Origin: Paenibacillus sp. VTT E-133291
GTDB taxonomy: Bacteria > Bacillota > Bacilli > Paenibacillales > Paenibacillaceae
Reading direction: 5' to 3'
Assembly (NCBI RefSeq): GCF_002264395.1
Contig: NZ_NFVA01000012.1
Coordinates: 1-64,000 of the forward strand
Length of the DNA: 64,000 nt
Below are positions 1 through 7,896 of the stretch, piece after piece. A program made the translations under genes and the position numbers. Position 1 is the stretch's first letter. Each line of letters starts with the position of its first letter. The notes beneath the pieces were generated by a model. That model was given only the letters and a program-made list of their open reading frames with translations. It did no database searches and was not told the origin of the DNA.

Positions 1-26
1 GCGTCTGCCAATTCCGCCACGACCGC
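1..26 (-). tRNA. tRNA-Leu, 5' part only (runs off window start)
   Basis: Read on the minus strand, the first 26 bases give a 5' acceptor arm starting GCGGTCG, then TGGCGGAATTGGCAGACGC. This is the typical start of a bacterial tRNA-Leu with its D-arm. The anticodon lies outside the window, so the isoacceptor cannot be named. Confidence 0.85.
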
Positions 27-143
27 ACATCATAATGACTACATATCAATCTTGCGGTCACAAGAAGTATCATATCATGCTGAGATTAAAGCGTCAATAT
101 ATTTTACAGATTTTCTTGTCGATCATTATTTTATGGATAATTA

Positions 144-173
144 TTGCTTTTACTTCCGATTATAAGGTATAAT
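144..173 (+). promoter_or_regulatory. Sigma-A-like promoter of the 214-660 gene
   Basis: A TTGCTT -35 box (144-149), an 18-nt spacer and a perfect TATAAT -10 box (168-173) lie 40 bases before the start codon at 214. The box match is seen; promoter activity is inferred. Confidence 0.6.
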
Positions 174-213
174 GAGAACAAAAGTTCGCATAATATAAAT
201 GAGGTGATTTATA

Positions 214-660
214 ATGGCGACTACGAAGTTAAAGACATCCATTGTTGATGAAGATATTACTAAAGAAGAACTGTCCCTTGTCAGAAGCTATTTGCTGCTA
301 ACGTTTATTCATAAAGTTTTCGAGCGTGACTGCCGTGTAATCAGCAAGAGCGGCCTGTTTAAGACCCCTCAGCTTTATATGGAGCTCGTGTCTGGTGCCA
401 CTAAGAAAACCTCATTAATGCTCCAAGAGGTTACGCGCGAATTGAGTTCGCATGATCTGAAGATCACAACCGTTCGCCAAGATCAACGAGGAGTTGAGGC
501 CTTGTACTCCTGTAGAGGATATCAAGGTGAACTGAATATATTATGGCCAGGATTCCGTAGAGAGATGTTGCTGCGAATGCGTGCATATCTCGGACTGTCC
601 ACAGAGCTCTCTATACTCTCCAGAGAAGAAAGTGACACCCAGCTAGCTCTAAGTATATAA
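214..660 (+). CDS. Conserved hypothetical protein (148 aa)
   Basis: A soluble 148-residue protein with no signal peptide or membrane segment. I do not recognise a named domain. The start is fixed by a GAGGTGAT ribosome binding site at 201-208 and the promoter at 144-173. The middle is a mixed basic/hydrophobic region and the last 20 residues are Ser/Glu-rich. It is a single-gene unit: the tRNA-Leu lies upstream on the other strand and a strong hairpin follows the stop codon. Probably a genus-level conserved protein, but no function can be read from the sequence. Confidence 0.75.
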   Translation: MATTKLKTSIVDEDITKEELSLVRSYLLLTFIHKVFERDCRVISKSGLFKTPQLYMELVSGATKKTSLMLQEVTRELSSHDLKITTVRQDQRGVEALYSCRGYQGELNILWPGFRREMLLRMRAYLGLSTELSILSREESDTQLALSI

Positions 661-681
661 TCCGTCAGAGGCATAGATGTT

Positions 682-726
682 AGCAGAACAGCTCCCCACC
701 CAATTTGGGTAAGGAGCTGTTCTGCT
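682..726. terminator. Long hairpin between convergent genes
   Basis: Arms 682-695 and 713-726 pair perfectly over 14 bp, with a further CCC/GGG inside. The hairpin sits between the stops of the genes at 214-660 (+) and 734-955 (-). There is no clear U-run on either side, so it may be a bidirectional mRNA-end structure rather than a classical intrinsic terminator. Confidence 0.6.
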
Positions 727-733
727 GCGGAAA

Positions 734-955
734 CTATATATTATCAAGTTCTTTCCTTGGTTCGCTGAAGGGTTGGAATAAATAATTCCGATCTAGCTTT
801 ACTACTCGTCTATTCTGACGACGTATCATTACCTGCGAATCATCCCAAGCCAGAACAATCCCTTTTACATCGTTACTTTCTATGCCATCCCGGACCACAC
901 GAATTTTCTCGCCGGAAATTCGGTACGCATCCAATTGTTCATCGCTAATCATCAT
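734..955 (-). CDS. Small conserved hypothetical protein (73 aa)
   Basis: A 73-residue soluble protein. The sequence runs from an N-terminal helix-like segment into several short beta-prone stretches (IRVVRDGIES, GIVLAWDDSQVMIRRQNRRV). It looks like a small beta-barrel or KOW/SH3-like fold, but I cannot assign a family. Two adjacent ATGs (955 and 952) follow a GGGAGGG ribosome binding site; 952 has the better spacing. It lies downstream of the gene at 1070-1387 but is separated from it by a terminator, so it is probably transcribed alone. Confidence 0.7.
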   Translation of the reverse strand: MMISDEQLDAYRISGEKIRVVRDGIESNDVKGIVLAWDDSQVMIRRQNRRVVKLDRNYLFQPFSEPRKELDNI

Positions 956-1000
956 GAATCCCTCCCTCTGTATAGCTTATCCTATTTTCATTAAGAAAAA

Positions 1001-1028
1001 AGACCCAAATGAAAAATCATCTGGGCCT
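1001..1028 (-). terminator. Intrinsic terminator of the 1070-1387 gene
   Basis: On the minus strand a GGCCCAGATGA / TCATTTGGGTC stem with a short T loop is followed by TTTTTTC. A classical U-tailed hairpin. Confidence 0.85.
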
Positions 1029-1069
1029 CGTATAAATAATTGACCAATTGCATGTCTACTAAAGCATTC

Positions 1070-1387
1070 TTATATCAGCGCTTCATTCTTCTCGAACCAG
1101 AAATCAAGAACTTTAGCGGACATCACACGTTGCTCCAGATACTCCACTTGGTTTGTAGTGAATTTCTCCCTCCAAGGGAAGGAAAGTTCCTCACATAAAC
1201 CTTTAATTGTCAGAAGCTCTGACCAAGCTACATAGCGTTTGTACCAAAAAAACTGAGGATGTTCAATCATATAGGGATACAGATCGTCGAATTCCGTGTG
1301 TTTGCAATCCAGCGCACGCTCGAAGTGATCCTTGGCCTCGGTTAATTTATCAATAAAAAATTGCTCAGTCACCGGTTCTTTCCCCAT
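1070..1387 (-). CDS. Conserved hypothetical protein (105 aa)
   Basis: A 105-residue soluble protein rich in aromatic residues (F, W, Y), probably all-helical. It contains an FFWYKRYVAWSELL segment and a C-terminal VLDFWFEKNEALI. No catalytic motif or known domain is recognised. The start is supported by an AGGGAGGAGG ribosome binding site a few bases upstream. It is followed by a strong terminator at 1001-1028 and preceded by xpt with a 111-base gap, so it may be its own unit. The function is unknown. Confidence 0.7.
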   Translation of the reverse strand: MGKEPVTEQFFIDKLTEAKDHFERALDCKHTEFDDLYPYMIEHPQFFWYKRYVAWSELLTIKGLCEELSFPWREKFTTNQVEYLEQRVMSAKVLDFWFEKNEALI

Positions 1388-1498
1388 TGTGACGCCTCCT
1401 CCCTATGTCTGATTTTATTATAAAGGAAAATCTATAGGGTGAAAAGCAGTTGTTTGAAAAATAGGCCTGTTTAGGCCTGTTCTTATCTCTAAAACGGG

Positions 1499-2071
1499 TT
1501 ATTCCCCAAATTCAATGGTGCCACCACTAAGAGAAGTAATTCTTACGAGTGACTCCAGTCGGATGCCTTGTTCTTTGATTGTCCGAGCTCCAGCCTGAAA
1601 GCTTTTTTCCACTACAACGCCAAGACCTACCAGCTCAGCGCCAGAGCGCTCGATGATCTTAATCAATCCACGTGCAGCATCACCATTAGCAATGATATCA
1701 TCGATAAAGAGGATTTTATCCTCTGGAGAGATGAATTGCCGAGACAACATAATGTCGGTGACAATACCTTTCGTAAAAGAAGGAACTCTTTCACAAAGTG
1801 CGTCCGGATCTGCTAACAGTGTTTTTTTGCGACGTGCAAAAACTAACGGCACCTTTAACTCATATGCGGTGGCAAATGCCACGGCAATGCCCGAGGATTC
1901 CACGGTCACAATACGTGTAATTCCGCAGTCCGCAAACCTCCCGGCAAACTCCCGTCCCATTTCCATCGTAAGCTGTGGATCTACCTGATGATTCAACAGT
2001 GCATCCAGCTTCAGCACTTCATCTGAAACGACGACACCTTCCTCCAAAATCCGCTGTTTCAACACTTCCAT
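1499..2071 (-). CDS. xpt: Xanthine phosphoribosyltransferase
   Basis: A cytosolic purine-salvage enzyme transferring phosphoribose from PRPP to xanthine to give XMP. At 190 aa it matches the usual Xpt length. The PRPP-binding motif is visible as ILFIDDIIANGDAARGL (about residues 119-135), with the Xpt-type N-terminus MEVLKQRILEEGVVVSDEVLKLD. The start codon follows a TTGGAGG ribosome binding site. In Bacillus, xpt is usually paired with pbuX and preceded by a guanine riboswitch. Here no permease is adjacent, and I could not find the purine-aptamer core in the 170-base leader. Confidence 0.95.
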   Translation of the reverse strand: MEVLKQRILEEGVVVSDEVLKLDALLNHQVDPQLTMEMGREFAGRFADCGITRIVTVESSGIAVAFATAYELKVPLVFARRKKTLLADPDALCERVPSFTKGIVTDIMLSRQFISPEDKILFIDDIIANGDAARGLIKIIERSGAELVGLGVVVEKSFQAGARTIKEQGIRLESLVRITSLSGGTIEFGE

Positions 2072-2245
2072 GACTTTGAACCTCCAATACCCTTTATAAT
2101 CGCAGACGTTCCGTACAAATGAATCACGGAAGTCATGTCCTACTGATCCTCATCATAACCTGTACTATACAGAGTACACAAGGCAATCCTGCATAGCACG
2201 CATTATGATTTTTCTTTTGTTCTTAAAACTATTAGGAGGGGAGCC

Positions 2246-3358
2246 ATGAAATCACATGTCCGAACATTACAGATCGCATTCACTTACATTGGCACCATTG
2301 TAGGAGCCGGATTCGCCACCGGACAAGAAATATTAAAATTCTTCACTCGTTACGGACACTGGGCAGTCCTGACCATCCTGCTCTCTACTATACTGTTCAT
2401 ATGGCTGGGTACGAAAATGATGGTCATCGCTCGGCGCATAGAAGCAGAGTCTTATGAAGACTTTAACCGACACCTCTTCGGCGACCAAGTCGGAAGCACC
2501 ATTAGTTTGTTCACGATGGTCATCTTAATCGGTGTCAACAGTATTATGCTTGCAGGCGCGGGCGCTATATTTCAAGAGCATCTTGGACTTCATTATCAAA
2601 CAGGGCTAATACTGACGCTGGTTGGTTCTTATTTTCTGCTTAAACGGGGAATTTCCGGTATTCTGCAAATGAACAGTCTGATCGTCCCATTAATGCTTAC
2701 GCTGTCACTCATCATTATTTTTAATACCTTTCAAATTCCAGGAGCTCAGCGGTTCTTATTCCTAGAAACAGATCGGACTATATTTGGCGCTTGGATGTCA
2801 CCGCTGCTCTACACCGCCTTCAATCTAGGTATGGCTCAAGCCGTATTAGTGCCCATGGCGCGACATACTGATGAAGAAAAATCGCTTGTCTGGGGCGGTA
2901 TTATTGGTGGTGCCGGAATCGGCTTTATGTTGATCGCCGCACATTTCGCGATGAGCTCACAGATGCCGGGTATTCTCCAATTTGAAATCCCTATGGGCAA
3001 CATAGCTATCCGGTTGGGTACTGTAGTACAAACTATATATTTGCTTCTGATCTTTTGTGAGATCTTCAGTACGTTTGTAGCCGACATTTATGGTGTTACT
3101 ATGCAGCTTAAACAACGAATTCCTGTTAAACCCACATTAATTACGCCGATTCTAATGTTGGTCTGTTATTTACTGAGCCAGTTTGGCTTTAGCTCACTTC
3201 TCTCCATCTTCTACCCGATCTTCGGAGCTTTGTCGATGGTCTGGGCTGTCATGCTACTACGTACGCCATGGTCTACCCCACCACGTAGCGATTCCTCATC
3301 GGGTTCGAACGGAAAAGGGAACAGCCTTGTATCCATAAAACCAGTTACACGGAAATAA
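2246..3358 (+). CDS. YkvI-family membrane protein
   Basis: An integral membrane protein of 370 aa with about ten hydrophobic helices and a short hydrophilic Ser-rich C-terminus. The opening (AFTYIGTIVGAGFATGQEILKFF) has the GxxxGxGFATGQE signature of the YkvI family, distant relatives of APC/LeuT-fold amino-acid transporters. The substrate is unknown. The start is supported by TAGGAGGGG upstream. The 3' end overlaps the convergent yhaN-like gene by 14 bases, and no terminator is visible between them. Confidence 0.85.
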   Translation: MKSHVRTLQIAFTYIGTIVGAGFATGQEILKFFTRYGHWAVLTILLSTILFIWLGTKMMVIARRIEAESYEDFNRHLFGDQVGSTISLFTMVILIGVNSIMLAGAGAIFQEHLGLHYQTGLILTLVGSYFLLKRGISGILQMNSLIVPLMLTLSLIIIFNTFQIPGAQRFLFLETDRTIFGAWMSPLLYTAFNLGMAQAVLVPMARHTDEEKSLVWGGIIGGAGIGFMLIAAHFAMSSQMPGILQFEIPMGNIAIRLGTVVQTIYLLLIFCEIFSTFVADIYGVTMQLKQRIPVKPTLITPILMLVCYLLSQFGFSSLLSIFYPIFGALSMVWAVMLLRTPWSTPPRSDSSSGSNGKGNSLVSIKPVTRK

Positions 3359-6300
3359 CTGCTGCTGTTGGAATGATTCGTGCTGCCGCTTCCGCCACAT
3401 GCTTGTGACAGGTCATCATCACAATCTGGCGGGAGACCGACAGTTCACCAAGCAGTGAAAGCGCAGCATGAAGACGAGCTTCGTCAAAATTGACGAATAG
3501 ATCATCGAACAGCAGTGGCAGCGTTACTTGCCGAGACATCGTCTCAGCAAGTGCCAAGCGGATGGAAAGGTACAACTGTTCTGCCGTCCCACGGCTGAGC
3601 AGACCGCTGTCCAGCAGTCCAGCATCTTTGTGTTCCGCTTTTAGTTCTTTATGACCTAGAGTCATAACTACTCTCTTGTATTCCCCTTCGGTCAGCTTGG
3701 AGAAATAGTCAGATGCAAGCAAAAGTACCTGCGGTTGCTTCTCCTGTTCATAAATACGGCGGGTTCTTCCGATTAATTCAGCAGTTAATGCAGCTACCGC
3801 ATACTTATCAGCCACGATTCGCAGAGCAGCTCTCTGCTCTTCCAATTGCTGAATAACTGAGTCCTCCATACAGCGTTCTTTCAAATACTCCCTTTCCTGT
3901 AGCAGCTTCCCTCGTTGCTCCAGCAGGGTGTTCCACATTTCTTCCTCCCGTTCAGCTAGCTCTTCTGCTGCTGTTCGCTCTTTCTGGAGTGCTGAGGCAT
4001 CATGATGAGCTAATAATACTTGCAGAGCGGTAACTCGCTCTTCCTCCCAGCCTCCAAACATAGCAAGCTCCCACTGGCGAATGGATTTATTCAGCTCACT
4101 ACGCCGCTGTACACCAGCCGATCTGCGTAGGAAATCCTCACCACCAATTGCTCCGCCTTCATGCAGCAATTGGTCACGCTGTTCTCTAAGTTCATCTAAT
4201 ACCCTATGGCTCTCTTTAAGCTCTTCCAGTAGTTCTTGTAACCGGGAATGAATACCTTCCCGCCGAATCAGATCCTTTTTCAGCTCATCCCAAGCTCTTT
4301 TTCGAAGTTCCAGCCAGCTTAGTAAAGTTAGTGCAGATCGTCGCTGTCCATCCTGTGGATCCATCTCAAAGCTAGTTGCCGCCACGCCAGACTCGTCCAG
4401 AGGATCGGTACCTGAGTCATGAATAAGCGCAAGCAGTTCCTCCTCGAACACAGTACACTCCTCTTCAAGCTCCTTCAGTCGTAAAAAGAGCTTATGCTCT
4501 TGGCGCAGCAGTTCGTTCCCCTGCTCCACCATAGCGAAGATATCCGTCAGCCCTTCCGGGGACAAGCCTTCGGGCAATCTGCGCTCACGCAGCCATTCTT
4601 CATATTGCTCAGCGGTTTGCGTGAAAGCCAGCTCCGCTCGGCTCATTTCTTCCTCGAGCACCTTCTCTTGCGCCGCCAGCGTCTCCAGCTCCGTGCGGCA
4701 GGCATCCCGCTCGGCGGCATAGCGTTCAATGCGCTGCCGCCAAGCTGACCAAGCCTCCATGAGCCTGCGAAGCCCCCTCATGGAGGCCTCCAGCCCGCCT
4801 GCGTCAGGGCTGGACCCCGGGGCGGCCGATCGCCGCCCCGGCATAGTGCTCTCCGGCTCTGCACCGGAGAGCAGCTGCCCCCGCAGCCGCAGCATCTCGG
4901 CTGCGGCAGTGCCCACATCCCCGCCATGCCCTGGCGGGGATGCTTCCGGCCGGCGCGCTCCGCTGAGGCCGGCCCAAAGGGCCAGATCGGCCGCACCAAG
5001 CAGGCCGATCGCAAGCACGGCGCTGACCGGCGGTGCACCGGTCAGCCACAGCGCTGTGGGCAGCAGCACGGTTAGTGCTGCCCCAGCCCACAGCAGGCGC
5101 CGGTAGAGCGCGGCCATGCGCTGTGCGCCAGGGCCGTCACTTCCGGCGCCGGGGCCGCGCTGCGGCCCTGCGCTGAGCTGCGCTTCGCGCCAGCGCTCGG
5201 CCGCCTGCTGCAGCTCGTCCCACAGCTGCAGCAATTCTCTAGCGCTGCGCGGAGCCAGCTGCGCAAAGGATTCGGCGCCGGTGGCGTGTTCACGCGCCAG
5301 CGCCCGTTCCGCTGCCTGCAGCGAAGCTGAGGCAGCGGCCAAGCGGGATCGAAGCGTCTGCCGCGCTGCGCCCTCCGCTTCCATGCGGCGATCATAACTC
5401 GCGAACGCCGCCGCAAACCTCCGTGCAGCTTCACGATCCGCCGCTGCACCCGAAAATGAAGTCAGCTCTGCCGCGCTCCAGCTGGCATCAATCCCTCGCA
5501 GAATTCGCTGCAAATGCTCTTTCAGCGCGGTCAATTCACCTTCTAGCCGCTGTCTTTCCGCTCGCAGGTTCTCATAGCTGCTCCGATGACGGTCCAGCCG
5601 CTCCAGGGCAGGCCCTTGCGCTGTTAACAACGAATCCGGCGGATTCTGCGCCAGCTCAGCCGTAAGCTCACTTTGCAGACGTTCATCACGAGTTACTGCT
5701 CCCTGGGCATTCCGAATCTCACCTTCAAGTGCCTGATAGCGAATCGCTCCATCTTCAGGAAAGGTTGTAATCACTGGCAGGTCCTGCAGTTCGAGCTGCG
5801 CATCGCTCCATTTTAACCACAATTCACGAACATCTTGAGCTTTGCGAAGCATCACAAGCTTGTCTCCAGTAAGCTTACGTTGTTGTTCCAGTTGATCCAG
5901 CTCAGATTCCGTAACCTTTAAGGCAGCTATATTACCGTTATAGCGCGGAAGATAAGAGCGGCTCTCCGCCATCTGGCGCTCTAGTTTCTCAATAGCCTGA
6001 ACGATTTTAGCAGCTTCCTGCAGCTTGCCCCGAGGTTTATACAGCTTCTCAGCTTCCTGTACCAATCGGCGTTCCGCCCGCATGATCGTTCCTCCACCGC
6101 CCATACCCGCGTGAAAGAGAAAGCTGCCCATCTCTTCTGATTGAAGCGCAGCAAGCTCCTGCAGCTCATCGAGAGAAACCGCGAACAATTGATGGAACAT
6201 GCTCCGAGAGATACCACCAAGCAGAAGCCGCTCCATTTCAGCTTGCCCTAGCTCTTGCGTGGTTCCATTCGGATGGTTAACCGTGATGTTCAGCTTCTCA

Positions 6301-6590
6301 TTTCTTCCTGAGCCCTCACCACCAGCTGTATGGCGACGAATGGTCCACAGGGCACCATTACTATCACGTGCCTTTAGTATTCCCCCATGTAATCCGCCTT
6401 GCATAGGTTCATATCTCTCCGTAGGGTTACCACGACTTGGAATTCCGAACAGCATGGAACGAATAAACTGTAACGTAGTGCTTTTTCCTGCTTCATTCCG
6501 TCCATAGAGTATAGTAACTCCTTCCGATAGATCAATCTCTCGGTTATACAAACGTCCGAAGCCATGGATTTGCAAATGTTCAATTCTCAT
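3345..6590 (-). CDS. yhaN: YhaN-like SMC/SbcC-type ATPase
   Basis: A large AAA ATPase of the SbcC/Rad50 superfamily, partner of the YhaO nuclease upstream; probably acts in DNA end processing or repair. Visible are an N-terminal Walker A (GRNEAGKST, about residue 30), long coiled-coil arms, a hydrophobic patch of likely one or two membrane segments near residues 490-545 (as in B. subtilis YhaN), and a C-terminal signature plus Walker B (SRGTAEQLYLS... LPLLFDDLFVNFD). The ATG at 6590 is chosen over an in-frame upstream ATG at 6644: it aligns with family N-termini, has GGAGGG upstream and overlaps yhaO by 11 bases. The central third is far more GC-rich than its neighbours and packed with inverted repeats (see findings). 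Confidence 0.88.
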   Translation of the reverse strand: MRIEHLQIHGFGRLYNREIDLSEGVTILYGRNEAGKSTTLQFIRSMLFGIPSRGNPTERYEPMQGGLHGGILKARDSNGALWTIRRHTAGGEGSGRNEKLNITVNHPNGTTQELGQAEMERLLLGGISRSMFHQLFAVSLDELQELAALQSEEMGSFLFHAGMGGGGTIMRAERRLVQEAEKLYKPRGKLQEAAKIVQAIEKLERQMAESRSYLPRYNGNIAALKVTESELDQLEQQRKLTGDKLVMLRKAQDVRELWLKWSDAQLELQDLPVITTFPEDGAIRYQALEGEIRNAQGAVTRDERLQSELTAELAQNPPDSLLTAQGPALERLDRHRSSYENLRAERQRLEGELTALKEHLQRILRGIDASWSAAELTSFSGAAADREAARRFAAAFASYDRRMEAEGAARQTLRSRLAAASASLQAAERALAREHATGAESFAQLAPRSARELLQLWDELQQAAERWREAQLSAGPQRGPGAGSDGPGAQRMAALYRRLLWAGAALTVLLPTALWLTGAPPVSAVLAIGLLGAADLALWAGLSGARRPEASPPGHGGDVGTAAAEMLRLRGQLLSGAEPESTMPGRRSAAPGSSPDAGGLEASMRGLRRLMEAWSAWRQRIERYAAERDACRTELETLAAQEKVLEEEMSRAELAFTQTAEQYEEWLRERRLPEGLSPEGLTDIFAMVEQGNELLRQEHKLFLRLKELEEECTVFEEELLALIHDSGTDPLDESGVAATSFEMDPQDGQRRSALTLLSWLELRKRAWDELKKDLIRREGIHSRLQELLEELKESHRVLDELREQRDQLLHEGGAIGGEDFLRRSAGVQRRSELNKSIRQWELAMFGGWEEERVTALQVLLAHHDASALQKERTAAEELAEREEEMWNTLLEQRGKLLQEREYLKERCMEDSVIQQLEEQRAALRIVADKYAVAALTAELIGRTRRIYEQEKQPQVLLLASDYFSKLTEGEYKRVVMTLGHKELKAEHKDAGLLDSGLLSRGTAEQLYLSIRLALAETMSRQVTLPLLFDDLFVNFDEARLHAALSLLGELSVSRQIVMMTCHKHVAEAAARIIPTAAVISV
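4753..5168. repeat. Cluster of perfect inverted repeats inside the yhaN-like gene
   Basis: Ten perfect inverted repeats lie almost end to end within coding DNA. Arms (bp): 4753-4763/4777-4787 (11), 4817-4826/4832-4841 (10), 4847-4856/4864-4873 (10), 4881-4889/4898-4906 (9), 4916-4926/4932-4942 (11), 4948-4954/4968-4974 (7), 4985-4992/5003-5010 (8), 5022-5030/5038-5046 (9), 5058-5065/5076-5083 (8) and 5152-5158/5162-5168 (7). There is also a 14-nt palindrome at 5046-5059. The stretch is strikingly GC-rich against an AT-balanced background. Confidence 0.85.
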
Positions 6591-7890
6591 CTTCGGGAGC
6601 ACCCTCCATTCCACCGAGCAGGGTAATCCCCTGTTCCGCTGCACTACGAAGCCAACTTAACTTCTCCTCTTGACTTGTCCCCGAGAGCAGCTGTCGCAGC
6701 TCCTGGTTCTCCATGAGCGGCTTAAGCGCACTGTTTATTAATTCTTCAAGCGCTTCTGCTGAATGTTCCGTACGCTCTGTAATTCGCAGCATTTCTCCAA
6801 GAAAGCTATCCTCCTCTAATAACCTTTCCCGGTCAATAGCTAACCCGGACTCTACAGCAAATCCTTCCACCCAGACAAGTCCCTTATAATCCTTACGTTC
6901 CGCCCGAATCGTCTCACGGCGCTGGAGTTCAGACAGCAGATCCTCTGCCGCTCCTTTTTCTGCTAATACTTTATGTACGTCCCCCCGTCCGATCAGACGA
7001 AGTCTGACCACTGACATCAGCTCCGGGAGTTCCTCTCTGATATCGTCAATCACCTGCTCTACCCTTTGTATCCATTCTGCTTCATTACTCAATCCCTCAA
7101 TGGACAGATCCCGTACCTGCCAGCGAACATAATCAAGCTCATGAAACTCTAACAGTGTACTTCCAGCTTCATCAACATCCACAACATAACAACCTTTTGC
7201 TCCGGTTTCCTTGATGCTGCGCCCTTGTATATTGCCTGGATACACAATCGCTGGTTTCTCATGCAATACACTTCGTTTATGGATATGTCCAAGTGCCCAA
7301 TAATCAAACCCCCGTTCGATAAGGTCCCTACGACTGCATGGAGAATACGTCTCGTGCAGCAAATCACCGTCTACATTCCCATGCAGCATAGCAATATGAA
7401 ACAGAAGGCTGCCAGGCTTTCGAGAAAAGGTCACTGCAGTGTTGTCCGTAACTTTCGCTGTCGGATAGGAGATTCCACTAACAATAGCCACTTCTTGTCC
7501 ATCTTTTCGTCGGTAAGCCGTAGCGAGATCTGGCTTCTCTCCTCCAAACACGGTAACATGCTTTGGCATTTCTGTAGTCAGACGCAATCCGTCAAGTGGA
7601 TCATGGTTGCCATGGATCAGAAACACGTGTATTCCTTGCTGACCCAGTTCCTTGAGTGCTTCCTGAAATCGTAGCTGACCCTGTAAGGAAGCGTCAGAAA
7701 CATCGTACACATCTCCACTGATGACAATAAAATCAACGTTCTCTTGGATGGCAACGCGGACAAGCCGCCCGAGGGCGGCGAAGGTTGACTCACGTAAATA
7801 AGAACGAATGGCTGGCGAAATATGCGCCAGCCCAGCAAAACGGCTATCCAGATGTAAGTCAGCAGCATGTAGAAATCGAAATGGAATCAT
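6580..7890 (-). CDS. yhaO: YhaO-like SbcD/Mre11-type metallophosphoesterase nuclease
   Basis: A DNA repair exonuclease of the calcineurin-like phosphoesterase family. The metal-site motifs are in order: AADLHLDSRF (DxH), VISGDVYD (GDxxD), IHGNHDPLD (GNHD/E), then IAMLHGNVDGD and WALGHIHKR (GHxH). At 436 aa it is slightly longer than B. subtilis YhaO (about 400). The C-terminal 150 residues form a helical region expected to contact YhaN. The ribosome binding site is AAAGGGTGAG. It starts 6 bases after the glycosyltransferase stop and its end overlaps yhaN, so translation of the three is probably coupled. Confidence 0.92.
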   Translation of the reverse strand: MIPFRFLHAADLHLDSRFAGLAHISPAIRSYLRESTFAALGRLVRVAIQENVDFIVISGDVYDVSDASLQGQLRFQEALKELGQQGIHVFLIHGNHDPLDGLRLTTEMPKHVTVFGGEKPDLATAYRRKDGQEVAIVSGISYPTAKVTDNTAVTFSRKPGSLLFHIAMLHGNVDGDLLHETYSPCSRRDLIERGFDYWALGHIHKRSVLHEKPAIVYPGNIQGRSIKETGAKGCYVVDVDEAGSTLLEFHELDYVRWQVRDLSIEGLSNEAEWIQRVEQVIDDIREELPELMSVVRLRLIGRGDVHKVLAEKGAAEDLLSELQRRETIRAERKDYKGLVWVEGFAVESGLAIDRERLLEEDSFLGEMLRITERTEHSAEALEELINSALKPLMENQELRQLLSGTSQEEKLSWLRSAAEQGITLLGGMEGAPEDEN

Positions 7891-7896
7891 AGCTGC

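Noticed and set aside
4729..5449. Several open frames on both strands across the GC-rich part of the yhaN-like gene
   Set aside because: High GC removes stop codons in all frames. None has a ribosome binding site, and the yhaN frame carries the conserved protein.
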